NCBI GenBank assembly: GCA_964581505.1 | Contig: CAZOOR010000041.1 | Location: 1-24,717 of the forward strand | Source of the DNA: CAZOOR01 sp964581505 | GTDB taxonomy: Bacteria; Bacteroidota; Ignavibacteria; Kapaibacteriales; UBA2268 | DNA: 24,717 bases | Direction: 5' to 3' | Shown: positions 1-8,562 of the stretch, piece after piece | Position numbering within the stretch: the first letter of the stretch is position 1 | Layout of the letters: every line of letters starts with the position of its first letter | Translations under genes and position numbers: made by a program | Notes under the pieces: model-generated | The model's input: only the letters and a program-made list of their open reading frames with translations | Databases searched by the model: none | What the model was told of the DNA's origin: nothing

Positions 1-630
1 AAAGAGATTCAAGAAAAAATAGTTTCTGAAATAGAAGTTTTGGAAAAAGAAGAAAAAAAGGCTTTTGAAGAAGTTGAAAAGTTGAAAAAAGATATTTCTA
101 ATGCATTAGTTGATAATTCAAAATATGAAAGAAAGAAATTAGGTGAGATTTGTAAAATGAAAGCTGGTGATTTTGTTTCAGCAGGAGATATTTATGATAA
201 GGATAGTCCTGAGCTTTATCCTTGTTACGGTGGTAATGGACTTAGAGGCTATACAAAATCATTTACTCATAATGGAACATTTTCATTAATAGGAAGACAA
301 GGAGCATTATGTGGAAATGTGCATAAAATAACAGGAAAGTTTCACGCAACAGAACACGCTGTTGTTACTTCTCCAACAGAATTGACAATTACGGATTGGC
401 TTTATTATCATTTAATATCAATGAATCTAAACCAATATGCAACAGGAACAGCTCAACCAGGTTTGTCAGTTAATAAAATAAAAGAAATAGAAACCTTTAT
501 TCCAACAATAGAGGAACAAAAAAAGATAGTTTCTGAAATAGAAAAAATTGAAACGAAGATTAATAAATTGGAAAAATTAATAAACGAAATACCTAAAAAG
601 AAAGAGGAAATTTTAAAGAAATATTTATAA
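1..630 (+). CDS. hsdS: Type I restriction-modification specificity subunit (HsdS), 5' truncated
   Basis: The reading frame is open from base 1, so the gene begins outside the window; the first ATG/TTG codons inside it are not real starts. What remains is a central coiled-coil region (about residues 1-40 of the fragment, rich in E and K), one target recognition domain containing a YPCYGGNG-like stretch and the segment GTAQPGLSVNKIKEI, and a C-terminal coiled coil starting IPTIEEQKKIVSEIE. This is the usual second half of HsdS, which binds DNA and gives sequence specificity to the HsdM/HsdR complex. The motif IVSEIE occurs in both coiled-coil regions, as expected from the pseudo-symmetric HsdS fold. 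The gene is very AT-rich. HsdM and HsdR are not in view. A specificity half of a fused type IIG enzyme is a less likely alternative. Confidence 0.88.
   Translation, partial: KEIQEKIVSEIEVLEKEEKKAFEEVEKLKKDISNALVDNSKYERKKLGEICKMKAGDFVSAGDIYDKDSPELYPCYGGNGLRGYTKSFTHNGTFSLIGRQGALCGNVHKITGKFHATEHAVVTSPTELTITDWLYYHLISMNLNQYATGTAQPGLSVNKIKEIETFIPTIEEQKKIVSEIEKIETKINKLEKLINEIPKKKEEILKKYL
19..36 (+). repeat. Direct repeat copy 1 in hsdS conserved regions
   Basis: The 18-base sequence ATAGTTTCTGAAATAGAA is found here and again at 526-543 in the same reading frame, 507 bases (169 codons) apart. The two copies lie in the central and C-terminal conserved regions of HsdS and flank one target recognition domain. 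Confidence 0.85.
526..543 (+). repeat. Direct repeat copy 2 in hsdS conserved regions
   Basis: Identical 18-base partner of the repeat at 19-36. It encodes the same IVSEIE segment in the C-terminal coiled coil of HsdS. Such repeats are known in other hsdS genes as sites where recognition domains are exchanged; that role here is inferred. Confidence 0.85.
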
Positions 631-779
631 TACCTCATCAACATCTATATAAATTTGCTATTACTCACAAAGCATTTTATAAGCTTCGTAAATATTCCGT
701 TTTCAGCACAAGCAAATACTTGAATCAACTATAAACAATATATATTTATATCTTGCTAAGGGGTATTTATGCGGTATTT

Positions 780-1577
780 CTATTTCTTTGAAGTAAATAT
801 ATTGCGGCGCAGGCGTGCGTAGCCATCGAATATAAAACGATTGGAGAACATAATGCTAAGCATAAGATTGATGGAAACACCGGCAAAGATAGCCAGCATT
901 ATCATAATTTGATATTTGATGGCAATTGCAGGCGAACTGCCGCCGAGAATTTGTCCCGTCATCATACCCGGCAGAGAGATTAAACCCATTACGGACATCG
1001 TTGCAACCAGTGGGTTCATACCACGTTTCAAACCCTTGCGAATAAATGGTGCTATTGCCGCCGTCTTGCTGTCGTTATTTACAAGCAAGAAATAATAAAG
1101 TTCACGGTTGCTGTTCAGTCCGTCAAAATAAGCACTAAGTCCGACAATATTATGATTCATAGCATTTCCCAAAATCATACCGGAAATAGGTATGAAATAG
1201 CGAGCATCAAAAATATAATCCAATCTAATAACACAACCAAGAAAAAAAGCATCAATAATGATAACACTCGTCAAGCCGGATATTAGAAAAGGAACGATGA
1301 ACATTCGGAAGTTTAAACGCATTCGCCTAATTGTTGTATATATGCCTACCAAAATCATAACAATAACCCAAAGAGAGTTGAGCCAAGGACTATTTAGCTT
1401 GAAGACGAACTCCAAATATACGGCTACAAGCGAAAGTTGCAGAGACATTCGGACTAAACCGATTACAGTATCCTTAATCAGCGGAACACGATAATAGAAA
1501 AATCCGGCAAGAGGGAGCAGAATAATCGAAAATGCCAGAAGCAAGGAAATCAAATCTATGTCCACAATGCCTTTCAT
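780..1577 (-). CDS. fetB: FetB/YbbM family ABC exporter permease
   Basis: This 265-residue protein has about seven hydrophobic segments and matches the UPF0014/FetB family. The family-typical stretch is FIPISGMILGNAMN, followed by a cytoplasmic segment with KTAAIAPFIRKGLKRGMNP and then LPGMMTGQILGG. With FetA it would form an inner-membrane ABC exporter; E. coli FetAB is reported to export iron and improve resistance to oxidative stress. I chose the ATG at 1577-1575 because it overlaps the FetA stop (ATGA), a translational-coupling arrangement; an upstream in-frame start at 1610 would add 11 residues inside fetA. No clear terminator follows it, and the gene converges on hsdS. Confidence 0.88.
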   Translation of the reverse strand: MKGIVDIDLISLLLAFSIILLPLAGFFYYRVPLIKDTVIGLVRMSLQLSLVAVYLEFVFKLNSPWLNSLWVIVMILVGIYTTIRRMRLNFRMFIVPFLISGLTSVIIIDAFFLGCVIRLDYIFDARYFIPISGMILGNAMNHNIVGLSAYFDGLNSNRELYYFLLVNNDSKTAAIAPFIRKGLKRGMNPLVATMSVMGLISLPGMMTGQILGGSSPAIAIKYQIMIMLAIFAGVSINLMLSIMFSNRFIFDGYARLRRNIFTSKK

Positions 1578-2167
1578 AATCTTAGCACCTTTGGGGATTG
1601 TTTTAACCACTGCTCATTGTGCGATGCAGATATTATAGTGCGTTCATTCTGTTCTGCAATAATCTCGCAAAGCAATTCGATAGAACGACTATCCAGAGCG
1701 GAAGTCGGCTCGTCCATAACGATAATGGGTTTGTCCTTTGCGAGCGAGACGGCAATCACAATTCTTTGCTTTTCGCCGCCGCTAATGTCTGCAAAATGTT
1801 TTTCAAAATAGGAATCATCAAGTCCCAGCCTATTTATATTTACCGAAATATCGGTTTTCTTGTCATTAAGATTAAGCAATGCCATAAGTTCTGCCGCAGT
1901 ATTGACAGGAAGATTAATATTCTGAGGAATCCAAGTGATTAGCTTACGAATATTGCGAACATTTTGCTCGTTTAGACGAATATTATTAATGACGACTTCG
2001 CCGCTGTCCGGCAGGACGAGGGCAGGTAGCATTTTGAGCAGAGTGGTCTTGCCTCTTCCCGAAGGACCGGCAAGACAAATATGTTCATTGCGATTGATTT
2101 CGAGTGAGAAATCATCGAAAATTGTCCTACCCTCGTATCTCAATTTTATATTTTGATAATTAATCAA
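1574..2167 (-). CDS. fetA: FetA-like ABC transporter ATP-binding protein
   Basis: This 197-residue nucleotide-binding domain has a complete motif set: Walker A GPSGRGKT (residues 34-41), Q-loop glutamine (about 82), signature ISGGEKQR (128-135), Walker B IIVMDEP (148-154), and an H-loop histidine in SASHNEQ (about 183). It is a little shorter than E. coli FetA but lacks no core motif. It lies 18 bases after the NifX-like gene and its stop overlaps the FetB start, so the three genes almost certainly form one transcript. The partner permease fixes the family assignment; the exported metal (probably iron) is inferred from the family. Confidence 0.88.
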   Translation of the reverse strand: MINYQNIKLRYEGRTIFDDFSLEINRNEHICLAGPSGRGKTTLLKMLPALVLPDSGEVVINNIRLNEQNVRNIRKLITWIPQNINLPVNTAAELMALLNLNDKKTDISVNINRLGLDDSYFEKHFADISGGEKQRIVIAVSLAKDKPIIVMDEPTSALDSRSIELLCEIIAEQNERTIISASHNEQWLKQSPKVLRL

Positions 2168-2185
2168 AAAGAGCCGCCATAGTAA

Positions 2186-2575
2186 TTAATGTTCGCAACA
2201 ATTATCTTCTCTATTGTCCAAGCGTCTGTTTAGATAAAGTTCAACGGCGCGGTCAATATCAGTTTCATCTGTAACAAATACTTCCATATTATTTGCCCGA
2301 AATTCATCATATAGACGGCGACCCATACCACCGGCAATAACTACATTGCAATCGCCGATAGCACTGAAAATACCTGCATGGGCGCCGGCGGCATTGCTAT
2401 GCACGTGTTGTTCATGCTCTTGGTGAAGTCCCTGTGCATGACCGGTAAAATTATTAGGAATGTAGTCTTTACTTACAATAGTATTGCCGTCAAGGCTAAC
2501 AATTAAAACGCCCGGTGTTTTGCCGAAATGTCCGAAGATTGATTTTTGATTAGCTGTAGGAATTGCGATTTTCAT
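2186..2575 (-). CDS. NifX/NifB-type dinitrogenase iron-molybdenum cofactor family protein, His-rich
   Basis: This small 129-residue protein matches the PF02579 fold: it starts MKIAIPTANQ, continues IFGHFGKTPG, and has the late glycine segment VVIAGGMGRRLYDEF. Members of this family bind Fe-S or FeMo-cofactor precursors, and many orphan members occur outside nitrogen fixation. Two features stand out: a loop at about residues 44-68 with six histidines, and a C-terminus ending DNCCEH, both possible metal ligands. The ATG at 2575 is preferred over a GTG at 2584 because an AGG Shine-Dalgarno sits eight bases upstream of it. It is the first gene of an apparent operon with fetA and fetB, which suggests a metal-handling job; no nitrogenase gene is visible. 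Confidence 0.8.
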   Translation of the reverse strand: MKIAIPTANQKSIFGHFGKTPGVLIVSLDGNTIVSKDYIPNNFTGHAQGLHQEHEQHVHSNAAGAHAGIFSAIGDCNVVIAGGMGRRLYDEFRANNMEVFVTDETDIDRAVELYLNRRLDNREDNCCEH

Positions 2576-2617
2576 TTTGCACACCTAAATTTTGTGTTAC
2601 ATAAAAATATTTTTAAA

Positions 2618-2648
2618 CAAACTTAATCCCTTTTCGCAGATATAGAAA
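2618..2648 (-). promoter_or_regulatory. Candidate Bacteroidota-type promoter for the NifX-fetAB unit
   Basis: On the minus strand TAAGTTTG (2625-2618) matches TAnnTTTG, with a weak upstream TTTC (2648-2645) 19 bases away. It lies about 43 bases before the start codon. The -33 element is imperfect, so this is tentative. Confidence 0.4.
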
Positions 2649-2713
2649 TAATTGATAAGAAAATATTGTTAATTATTTATTTTTCCGGTTTTTGTAACAT
2701 AGGTGTTCCATAA

Positions 2714-2747
2714 TAAAAAAGCCGCACTTTTCGGTACGGCTTTTTAC
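2714..2747 (-). terminator. Rho-independent terminator downstream of porV
   Basis: The stem AAAAAGCCG/CGGCTTTTT (2716-2724 with 2737-2745) continues through one C-A mismatch to AC/GT around a TTTTCG loop. A and T runs on either side make it bidirectional in form. It sits 16 bases after the porV stop codon. Confidence 0.8.
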
Positions 2748-2763
2748 ATAATACATAATAAAT

Positions 2764-3864
2764 TTATCGCCAATCAACAAGTAGAGAGAACCTCATAGTA
2801 TTAGCCAAAGGATGATTTTCTTCAATTGTATTGATAAAGCTGAAATCGGCACGGAAAATATCATATCGCACACTTGCACCGAAATTCAAGAATTCGCGAT
2901 TGCCGAGGCGGGACGGCTCTGTAAAGTAGCCGGCTCGCAAAGCAATAATCTTGCTATACCAATATTCAAGTCCCATAGACAGCTCCAAACCGGGATTTTT
3001 CCAAGCTGTAATAAATGACAGAGGAAGAGGGTCGGAACCGAATTCATCACGATATACCAAAAGTTTAGAGACATCAAAAGCAAATTTTATATCATTATAA
3101 TCATCACTCAATAGATGCAAAGATGTTCCGAGCCTTAATGTAGTAGGTAATGGGTCGGATTCATTTCTGTATGTAACCTTAGGACCAACATTCTGCAGAT
3201 TGAACCCGAAAGCAAAGAAATCACCGGCATCCCAACCAAAAATATTTATTCCCTGCGGTTTCCACAATAGACCTAAATCAAAAGCAATACTTCGTCCGAC
3301 ACCTGCAACATCAGATTGAGTTGTTGCCGGAGCAAGATTAGAATGTATATATTTAAGCTGAAAACCTATGCCGAGGTCTGTTGCTATAATTGTTCCGTAG
3401 GACATACCAAGCGAGAACTCATTAGACATAAATTTACCTGCAACCTGTCCGTTTTCATAAGTTCTTGTAAATTCGCCCAAGTGCATATAGGTAATATTAA
3501 CCGCAATAGTGCCGTCAATATCCTCAATATATTGACCGAAAGTACCATAACTGTAATACAAGTCGGCATTGAACTGAGGCAACCATTTGGAAAAAGCAAG
3601 CGATACCTGCCTGAACGGCTTCAAATCTTCATCATACTCGGTATCGGGATTTAACCAATCGTGGAATGCAAGTCCTGCGGGATTCCAAAAGACCGCAAAA
3701 ACATCATCGGCAACAGCAGTGCCAACCTCGCCCATACCGCTTGCACGTGCATCGGGCGAAATCGTAAGGAATGGAACGGCTGAACCGCCTGCTTGTGCTT
3801 TTGCCTCTTTAATTGCAATAAATGAAATAATTATGGTTGCCATAACCAAAACTTTTTTCAGCAT
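2764..3864 (-). CDS. porV: PorV-like T9SS outer-membrane protein (PorV/PorQ family)
   Basis: The protein begins with a signal peptide (MLKKVLVMATIIISFIAIKEAKA) and then the hallmark AGGSAVPFLTISPDARASGMGE, followed by FAVFWNPAGLAF, typical of the PorV/PorQ/FadL-like beta-barrel family. It ends in alternating beta-strand sequence with a C-terminal aromatic strand (MRFSLLVDWR). In known T9SS, PorV binds cargo at the Sov translocon and carries it to the PorU attachment complex. Mature length, about 340 residues, is normal. It lies directly downstream of porU, which favours PorV over PorQ. The start is uncertain: I chose the ATG giving a compact signal peptide, but an in-frame ATG at 3909 would add 15 mostly charged residues. 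Confidence 0.85.
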   Translation of the reverse strand: MLKKVLVMATIIISFIAIKEAKAQAGGSAVPFLTISPDARASGMGEVGTAVADDVFAVFWNPAGLAFHDWLNPDTEYDEDLKPFRQVSLAFSKWLPQFNADLYYSYGTFGQYIEDIDGTIAVNITYMHLGEFTRTYENGQVAGKFMSNEFSLGMSYGTIIATDLGIGFQLKYIHSNLAPATTQSDVAGVGRSIAFDLGLLWKPQGINIFGWDAGDFFAFGFNLQNVGPKVTYRNESDPLPTTLRLGTSLHLLSDDYNDIKFAFDVSKLLVYRDEFGSDPLPLSFITAWKNPGLELSMGLEYWYSKIIALRAGYFTEPSRLGNREFLNFGASVRYDIFRADFSFINTIEENHPLANTMRFSLLVDWR

Positions 3865-3972
3865 AACTGTCTTTCTTCTTTTTTCTCGATAATTCATTTG
3901 TCTTACCATAATATCTTAGAAATTTATAAACGTGTTTGTATTAAAAATAATGTGAACTTTTTTCAACTGCAT

Positions 3973-6900
3973 TTACCTTAACAGAGTAACACCCGCCGAG
4001 GCTTTTGCTTTTCCTTTATCCGTATTTATTTCGAGATTAATAATATACGTACCCTGAGCAACTTTTTTGCCCTCAAAATCCGTGCCGTCCCAGCGAATTT
4101 CGGACGTATGCACCGAACTAATATGTGAATTAATAGTATTAACCGCCCTACCGTTTGCATTGAATATACTCAATGTCGCATCGAACGGGAGGCTGAGATT
4201 GTGTCTGAAACGTAATGTTACCTTGTCCCTAAAAGGATTAGGATAACCACCTACATTCCAGAGCATAGCACCTTCATCACCCGATAATATTCTAAAATAC
4301 GTGTCTGCGATAGAATATTTATTAAATACATTCCAAGCTCTTACTTTGAGTGTATGCCTACCCGGCGAAAGATTGGAAAGCAGTTTTTTCGCAATAACAA
4401 CCTTTGGGTCATCGGGAGAAATATATGTGTTATCTGTCAAATCGATAGGATAAGGATTATTGTCAATCCATGCTTCGAGCCTGTGTCCAATTCCCGAGCC
4501 TGATGTATTAACGCCATATTTATCGCGTATATGGATTATCAACATAGGTTTGGACGAAACAATATCACCCGCTCGGAAACTTGTTGAATCAAGATAAATA
4601 CCGATTGTCGGCTTTTGTGCATTGAAAGCAACCGAAGAAACTCCCGCAACAACAAACTGTCTGTTTATTCCATTGGCACGCCGCTTGTCATTTGCCAGTG
4701 CGTATATATATAGTCGTCCGGGACCATTAGTAAAACTAATATCTTCAGGCGTGTAGAATTCAGCCTTTATCGTGCCGTTTATTACATTGAAACGACCGCG
4801 ATTAAGCACGCCGCCATAATTCTGCTTAGTGTGTCTGGTGCCATCCACATCTTCTACGCTATTACTGTAGTCGGCATCTAAAAGAGAAACAAAAGCAGTG
4901 CCGTTGAAATCCGAAACAATAGAGGAATCAATAGGATTAATAACAGATGCCTCAATCCTGACTTTGGATTTTGCTTTAATTTGAGCAGTGTCTTTGGGAT
5001 TTACAACAGACTTCTCATTGATTTTTACCACACGAACAATATAATGGGGTATTAATAGCTTCAAGAGCGGGTCGGCAAGTAAATTGTACTTTTTATCATT
5101 CAATTTTGTGCGTATTTGCTTAACCGAGAACATCACATCTCCCAAAGGTCTATATTGCTTGGTAACAGCATCACGCGTAAATAATTGTGTATAGAAAACC
5201 TGATTGATGTAAGCATTATCAAGAGAATAAACAACACGCGTTGCTGAGAACTCTCCAATCGAACCGCCGTTTTTTGCAAGGAATAATGCCTCTGCTCCGC
5301 TTAAACCTTCGGGCATATCCCAGCGGGCAAAGTCGCAAGTAGCGGCTGTATTGAAAAACAATTTATTTAGATTTTTAAATTGTGATATAGTTTTGTCTCT
5401 ATTAAAGAATTCCTCGTGCGACCAAACACGCGGATTTCCATGCCCTATCCAATTAACGGTAAGTGAACCGTAATTATTGATGTAAGCAACCATATCTTCG
5501 GTAACTGCCGGTTTACGTCTTCCGTTGGGAATATTTTCGGAAGGATATTCCGGCAAATATATTTTCTTATTATACATATACGGAGGAATAATTTTGCTCG
5601 CTAATGTTTCCGACTGCGTAGTATGCGTTGCTCCGTCTCCATATCCATGACTTGTCGGACTGTCATCAGCCAAGAGTAATAAATGTGTTGCCCAATTGTC
5701 CAAGGAATAATTATTCTCATAAGTCTTGATTTTTTCGACCATCCATTCCCCTTCCTCATCACTATTTATGGGAATGCGAGATATTGAGACATCAGTCAAT
5801 TCGTCATTGCCGACAACAAAAGCAAAATAATCATCGCTTGTATATGACTTAGTCGAATAGAATTCCAAATTATCTTCTATTGATTGATATGTAATGATAT
5901 AATTCGGAACTTTTGTCTGAATATTTTTGTAGTCGTAATGTCCGTCCCCCCATAGCAGAACATACTTGGGCTTGATACTTCTATGAGCCATTACAAAAGC
6001 AATATAATCACGCAAAGCAGTAGGGTCGGGCAGTCCCGCGTTGAATTCGTTGAAAACATCCTTGATATTAACTATTTCAATTTTCCGAGCGGCTCTGTAT
6101 TTCTTATATTTTTCTGCCGAAGACATAAAATTCTGATGAGTGATAAGTAACATTTCCGCATCGCCGTCTTTTTCGCGTAAGTTTGCAAATGATGCAAGGG
6201 ATAGTTTCGGCTTTAACAATTTTGAAGAAATGAAAAAGTGAGACGGTATAGTATCCAATTTGTATTTAAAGACAAACATACCACCTGTTACAGATTCATT
6301 TTCTATAAATTTTGGATTAGCAGGATTAGTTATTTCAAAGCCGATAATATCGGAGCTAAATCCATTTATTGAAAATTCGGTAATTCCTGTCATAGTCGGA
6401 GCCGACCAGAAGCCGATTTGGTTATCAACAGGTACAAAACTTCTTGAATAATGAATTTCATACCAATTGAAAAAAGGTAATGAACCTGCAATTTTCGGAT
6501 TAGTATAAGTAAAATTCAATAAACTGCGGTTATCTCCCGGTATTGCACTTGCCGATACGGAAACTTCACCGGTGCGAGCGTGTGCATCGAGGTATTTGTC
6601 TCCATCAGTCTCCGGTAAATAAACTTGATTTATTTTCTTGCCGGATTCACTTATGGTAACTTGTCCGTTGCTGTCCGAACGATGTGCGAAATTAAATCGG
6701 AAAAAAATTTCTTTTGTCCTGTCCAGATTATTCAGTACATTCGAGAAAGCACGCGGGAAAAGCGAGCCGCCAAACCAAACGCGTCCCGAACCGCCAACTA
6801 ATGCACAAGCAAGTTCTTCCCTATGTAATATTCTTTCAATATAGCTAAGAGGCTTATTCTTAACAGTACCGTGTGCATTCGTTGCTTTAATACGTTTACC

Positions 6901-7983
6901 CTCGCTACCGCCCCATGTCAGCATATAATAATTTTTATTACTATAATGATTGTACCAATTTCTAAAAGATTTCCTTTCATATCGAAAACCCTCTGTCGGC
7001 GCCCCATAAAAAATAATTGATTGCAAATCACCGTTAGAATTTGTTTTGACGATGATTGCTTGTTCATTCATTATATTCTTTTTCGAGGCACTTACCTTTT
7101 CGCTTAATTCAATGCCACCATTGCCGAATATTTTAATTGTATTAACATCTTTTTTCTTAATATTAAAGCCAAGTGAAGCCAAGTCTGCCGCATCTATCTT
7201 GTAAATACCTTCATTCTCAATCGTCAATTTAATCCAATTGCCCGAACTTAATTCCTGTATGCGTTCAAAAGATTTTTTAGATAAAGCATTATCAGTGGAA
7301 AGTCCCACCCTCCAAGCCGATGATATATTTGCATTAATAACAGTATTGCCAAAACCGGCGTTTGCTGTGTTTGTTTCATTTTCATTTCTACTAAGATTAT
7401 CGGCGAATTTTATCTTAATAATGACCTCTTGCGGTATTTCTATTGACTGTAAACGTGAATTAAATCTCGCAACTGTCAGCTCAAGCGTGGCAATATGAAT
7501 ATCGCGCGATACACCGCCATAATTGAGATTGACATAAGGACTTGTATTTTGCAGAGAATATTCCTGTTCATTAATTCTATATATTTCAGTATGGACATTA
7601 TGAATTAATTGAAAACCAGGAAGTGGTGATATTCTTGACGGAATTTTCATAATATTCTTAACCGAAACATCGGACAGAGTAAATTTATCTTTGTCGGGAA
7701 CCGCAACAGGTATGCTCACGGATAGTAGTGAGGGCATTCCTGCCTTCCCTTCAATGAGCGAAGCACCGCTAATGACAGGTAATATAGTCATTGTGCCGTT
7801 TTGTGTAATAATAGTATCCAAGTGCTGAATAACAGGTCGGTACGACAACACAAGTTCACTTCCGTCACTTTTGATGACCTTGAATCCAATTTGATTGAAA
7901 TAATCAGTGTTTTGTGCTGTTGTTATCACCGGCAGAAAAGCCAGCAATAATGCCCATACCACAATATTTCTATATCTTACCAT
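3973..7983 (-). CDS. porU: PorU, T9SS C-terminal signal peptidase (gingipain family C25)
   Basis: This 1336-residue protein opens with a signal peptide (cleavage near TTAQ, residue 24). A long beta-rich N-terminal region is followed by a peptidase C25 domain at about residues 600-960. The expected catalytic pair is visible: His in NWIGHGN (about 848) and Cys in NTAATCDFARW (about 883), 35 residues apart. After Ig-like domains comes a C-terminal FlgD/T9SS-type domain from YPNPF (about 1247) to the end. PorU is the surface sortase-like enzyme that removes the C-terminal domain of T9SS cargo and attaches the cargo to lipopolysaccharide. Catalytic residues are intact. It is 63 bases upstream of porV on the same strand, with no terminator between them, so the two are probably co-transcribed. 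Confidence 0.92.
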   Translation of the reverse strand: MVRYRNIVVWALLLAFLPVITTAQNTDYFNQIGFKVIKSDGSELVLSYRPVIQHLDTIITQNGTMTILPVISGASLIEGKAGMPSLLSVSIPVAVPDKDKFTLSDVSVKNIMKIPSRISPLPGFQLIHNVHTEIYRINEQEYSLQNTSPYVNLNYGGVSRDIHIATLELTVARFNSRLQSIEIPQEVIIKIKFADNLSRNENETNTANAGFGNTVINANISSAWRVGLSTDNALSKKSFERIQELSSGNWIKLTIENEGIYKIDAADLASLGFNIKKKDVNTIKIFGNGGIELSEKVSASKKNIMNEQAIIVKTNSNGDLQSIIFYGAPTEGFRYERKSFRNWYNHYSNKNYYMLTWGGSEGKRIKATNAHGTVKNKPLSYIERILHREELACALVGGSGRVWFGGSLFPRAFSNVLNNLDRTKEIFFRFNFAHRSDSNGQVTISESGKKINQVYLPETDGDKYLDAHARTGEVSVSASAIPGDNRSLLNFTYTNPKIAGSLPFFNWYEIHYSRSFVPVDNQIGFWSAPTMTGITEFSINGFSSDIIGFEITNPANPKFIENESVTGGMFVFKYKLDTIPSHFFISSKLLKPKLSLASFANLREKDGDAEMLLITHQNFMSSAEKYKKYRAARKIEIVNIKDVFNEFNAGLPDPTALRDYIAFVMAHRSIKPKYVLLWGDGHYDYKNIQTKVPNYIITYQSIEDNLEFYSTKSYTSDDYFAFVVGNDELTDVSISRIPINSDEEGEWMVEKIKTYENNYSLDNWATHLLLLADDSPTSHGYGDGATHTTQSETLASKIIPPYMYNKKIYLPEYPSENIPNGRRKPAVTEDMVAYINNYGSLTVNWIGHGNPRVWSHEEFFNRDKTISQFKNLNKLFFNTAATCDFARWDMPEGLSGAEALFLAKNGGSIGEFSATRVVYSLDNAYINQVFYTQLFTRDAVTKQYRPLGDVMFSVKQIRTKLNDKKYNLLADPLLKLLIPHYIVRVVKINEKSVVNPKDTAQIKAKSKVRIEASVINPIDSSIVSDFNGTAFVSLLDADYSNSVEDVDGTRHTKQNYGGVLNRGRFNVINGTIKAEFYTPEDISFTNGPGRLYIYALANDKRRANGINRQFVVAGVSSVAFNAQKPTIGIYLDSTSFRAGDIVSSKPMLIIHIRDKYGVNTSGSGIGHRLEAWIDNNPYPIDLTDNTYISPDDPKVVIAKKLLSNLSPGRHTLKVRAWNVFNKYSIADTYFRILSGDEGAMLWNVGGYPNPFRDKVTLRFRHNLSLPFDATLSIFNANGRAVNTINSHISSVHTSEIRWDGTDFEGKKVAQGTYIINLEINTDKGKAKASAGVTLLR

Positions 7984-8250
7984 AATTCAAAATTGATTAA
8001 TGGATAAATCAAAAAATACAATTAAGTATTTATTTTTAACAATTAAAAATGTAAAATATAAATATGCTAATCCCGCTTATTTGATACTGTGGTAGAGTTT
8101 TTTATTCGATAGGCAAATAAATTCTTTGTTATTTGTTACAAAATTCTCTTAAATATAATACAAAATCCTCAAAAAAACAAAAAGAAATGAATAATTTCCA
8201 CTTGCTTTCAATCTAATAACACCCCTCAACCTGCTTTTGTTACACTCCCT
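7984..8250. other. AT-rich gene-free stretch between porU and the tRNA-Gly terminator
   Basis: The roughly 350 bases between the porU start and tRNA-Gly hold the tRNA terminator at the right end and must contain the porU promoter. I found no convincing TAnnTTTG element, no coding potential and no clear RNA fold in this part; A and T runs dominate. Confidence 0.5.
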
Positions 8251-8297
8251 TTAAAAAAAATATGCCTTACCATCGGGGGGAATGACGGCAAGGCATG
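8250..8297 (-). terminator. Rho-independent terminator of tRNA-Gly
   Basis: On the minus strand the stem ATGCCTTgCC/GGtAAGGCAT (8296-8287 with 8271-8262, one mismatch) has a 15-base C-rich loop and is followed by a run of eight T (8260-8253). It starts about 36 bases after the tRNA 3' end, so it is best read as its terminator. Confidence 0.75.
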
Positions 8298-8331
8298 CAG
8301 CATAACGAGGAAGTGACGATTTCCATCGTCG

Positions 8332-8403
8332 AGCGGGAAACGAGATTTGAACTCGCGACCCCAACCTTGGCAAGGTTGTGCTCTACCACTGAGCTATTCC
8401 CGC
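8332..8403 (-). tRNA. tRNA-Gly (anticodon GCC)
   Basis: The minus strand folds into a complete 72-base cloverleaf: acceptor GCGGGAA/TTCCCGC, D arm GCTC-AGTGGTA-GAGC, anticodon stem CAACC/GGTTG with loop TTGCCAA (anticodon GCC), a five-base variable loop, and a T arm with TTCAAAT loop. The discriminator is T and no CCA is encoded. All stems pair apart from one G-T at the top of the T stem. Confidence 0.96.
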
Positions 8404-8422
8404 TTGTAATTTTTTAGGGACA

Positions 8423-8453
8423 CAAATTTACAAAGTTTTCTACAACAATGCAA
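8423..8453 (-). promoter_or_regulatory. Bacteroidota-type promoter of tRNA-Gly
   Basis: On the minus strand TTG (8453-8451), a 20-base spacer and TAAATTTG (8430-8423) fit the Bacteroidota vegetative consensus. The -7 box ends 20 bases before the mature tRNA 5' end, giving a short leader. Confidence 0.55.
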
Positions 8454-8562
8454 GAAATTTTTGCATTCGCCACTTACTTTTTATACTTTTTTAGAACTAT
8501 TAATTCAAATTCAAGTCAATAACAGCAATAGCTATGCCAAAATATACGCCAAATGAATAATA

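Noticed and set aside
760..780. Short tandem GGTATTT copies after the fetB stop
   Set aside because: Two seven-base copies in AT-rich sequence are too short to support a repeat or binding site.
1258..1494. Open frame on the + strand inside fetB
   Set aside because: It lies opposite a well-supported membrane protein gene and its translation has no recognisable features.
8250..8297. Hairpin near the tRNA considered as a riboswitch or small RNA
   Set aside because: On the minus strand it is followed by eight T and lies just after tRNA-Gly, so a plain terminator explains it.
8332..8403. tRNA-Gly as an integration (att) site
   Set aside because: No duplicate of the tRNA 3' end and no integrase gene were found nearby.
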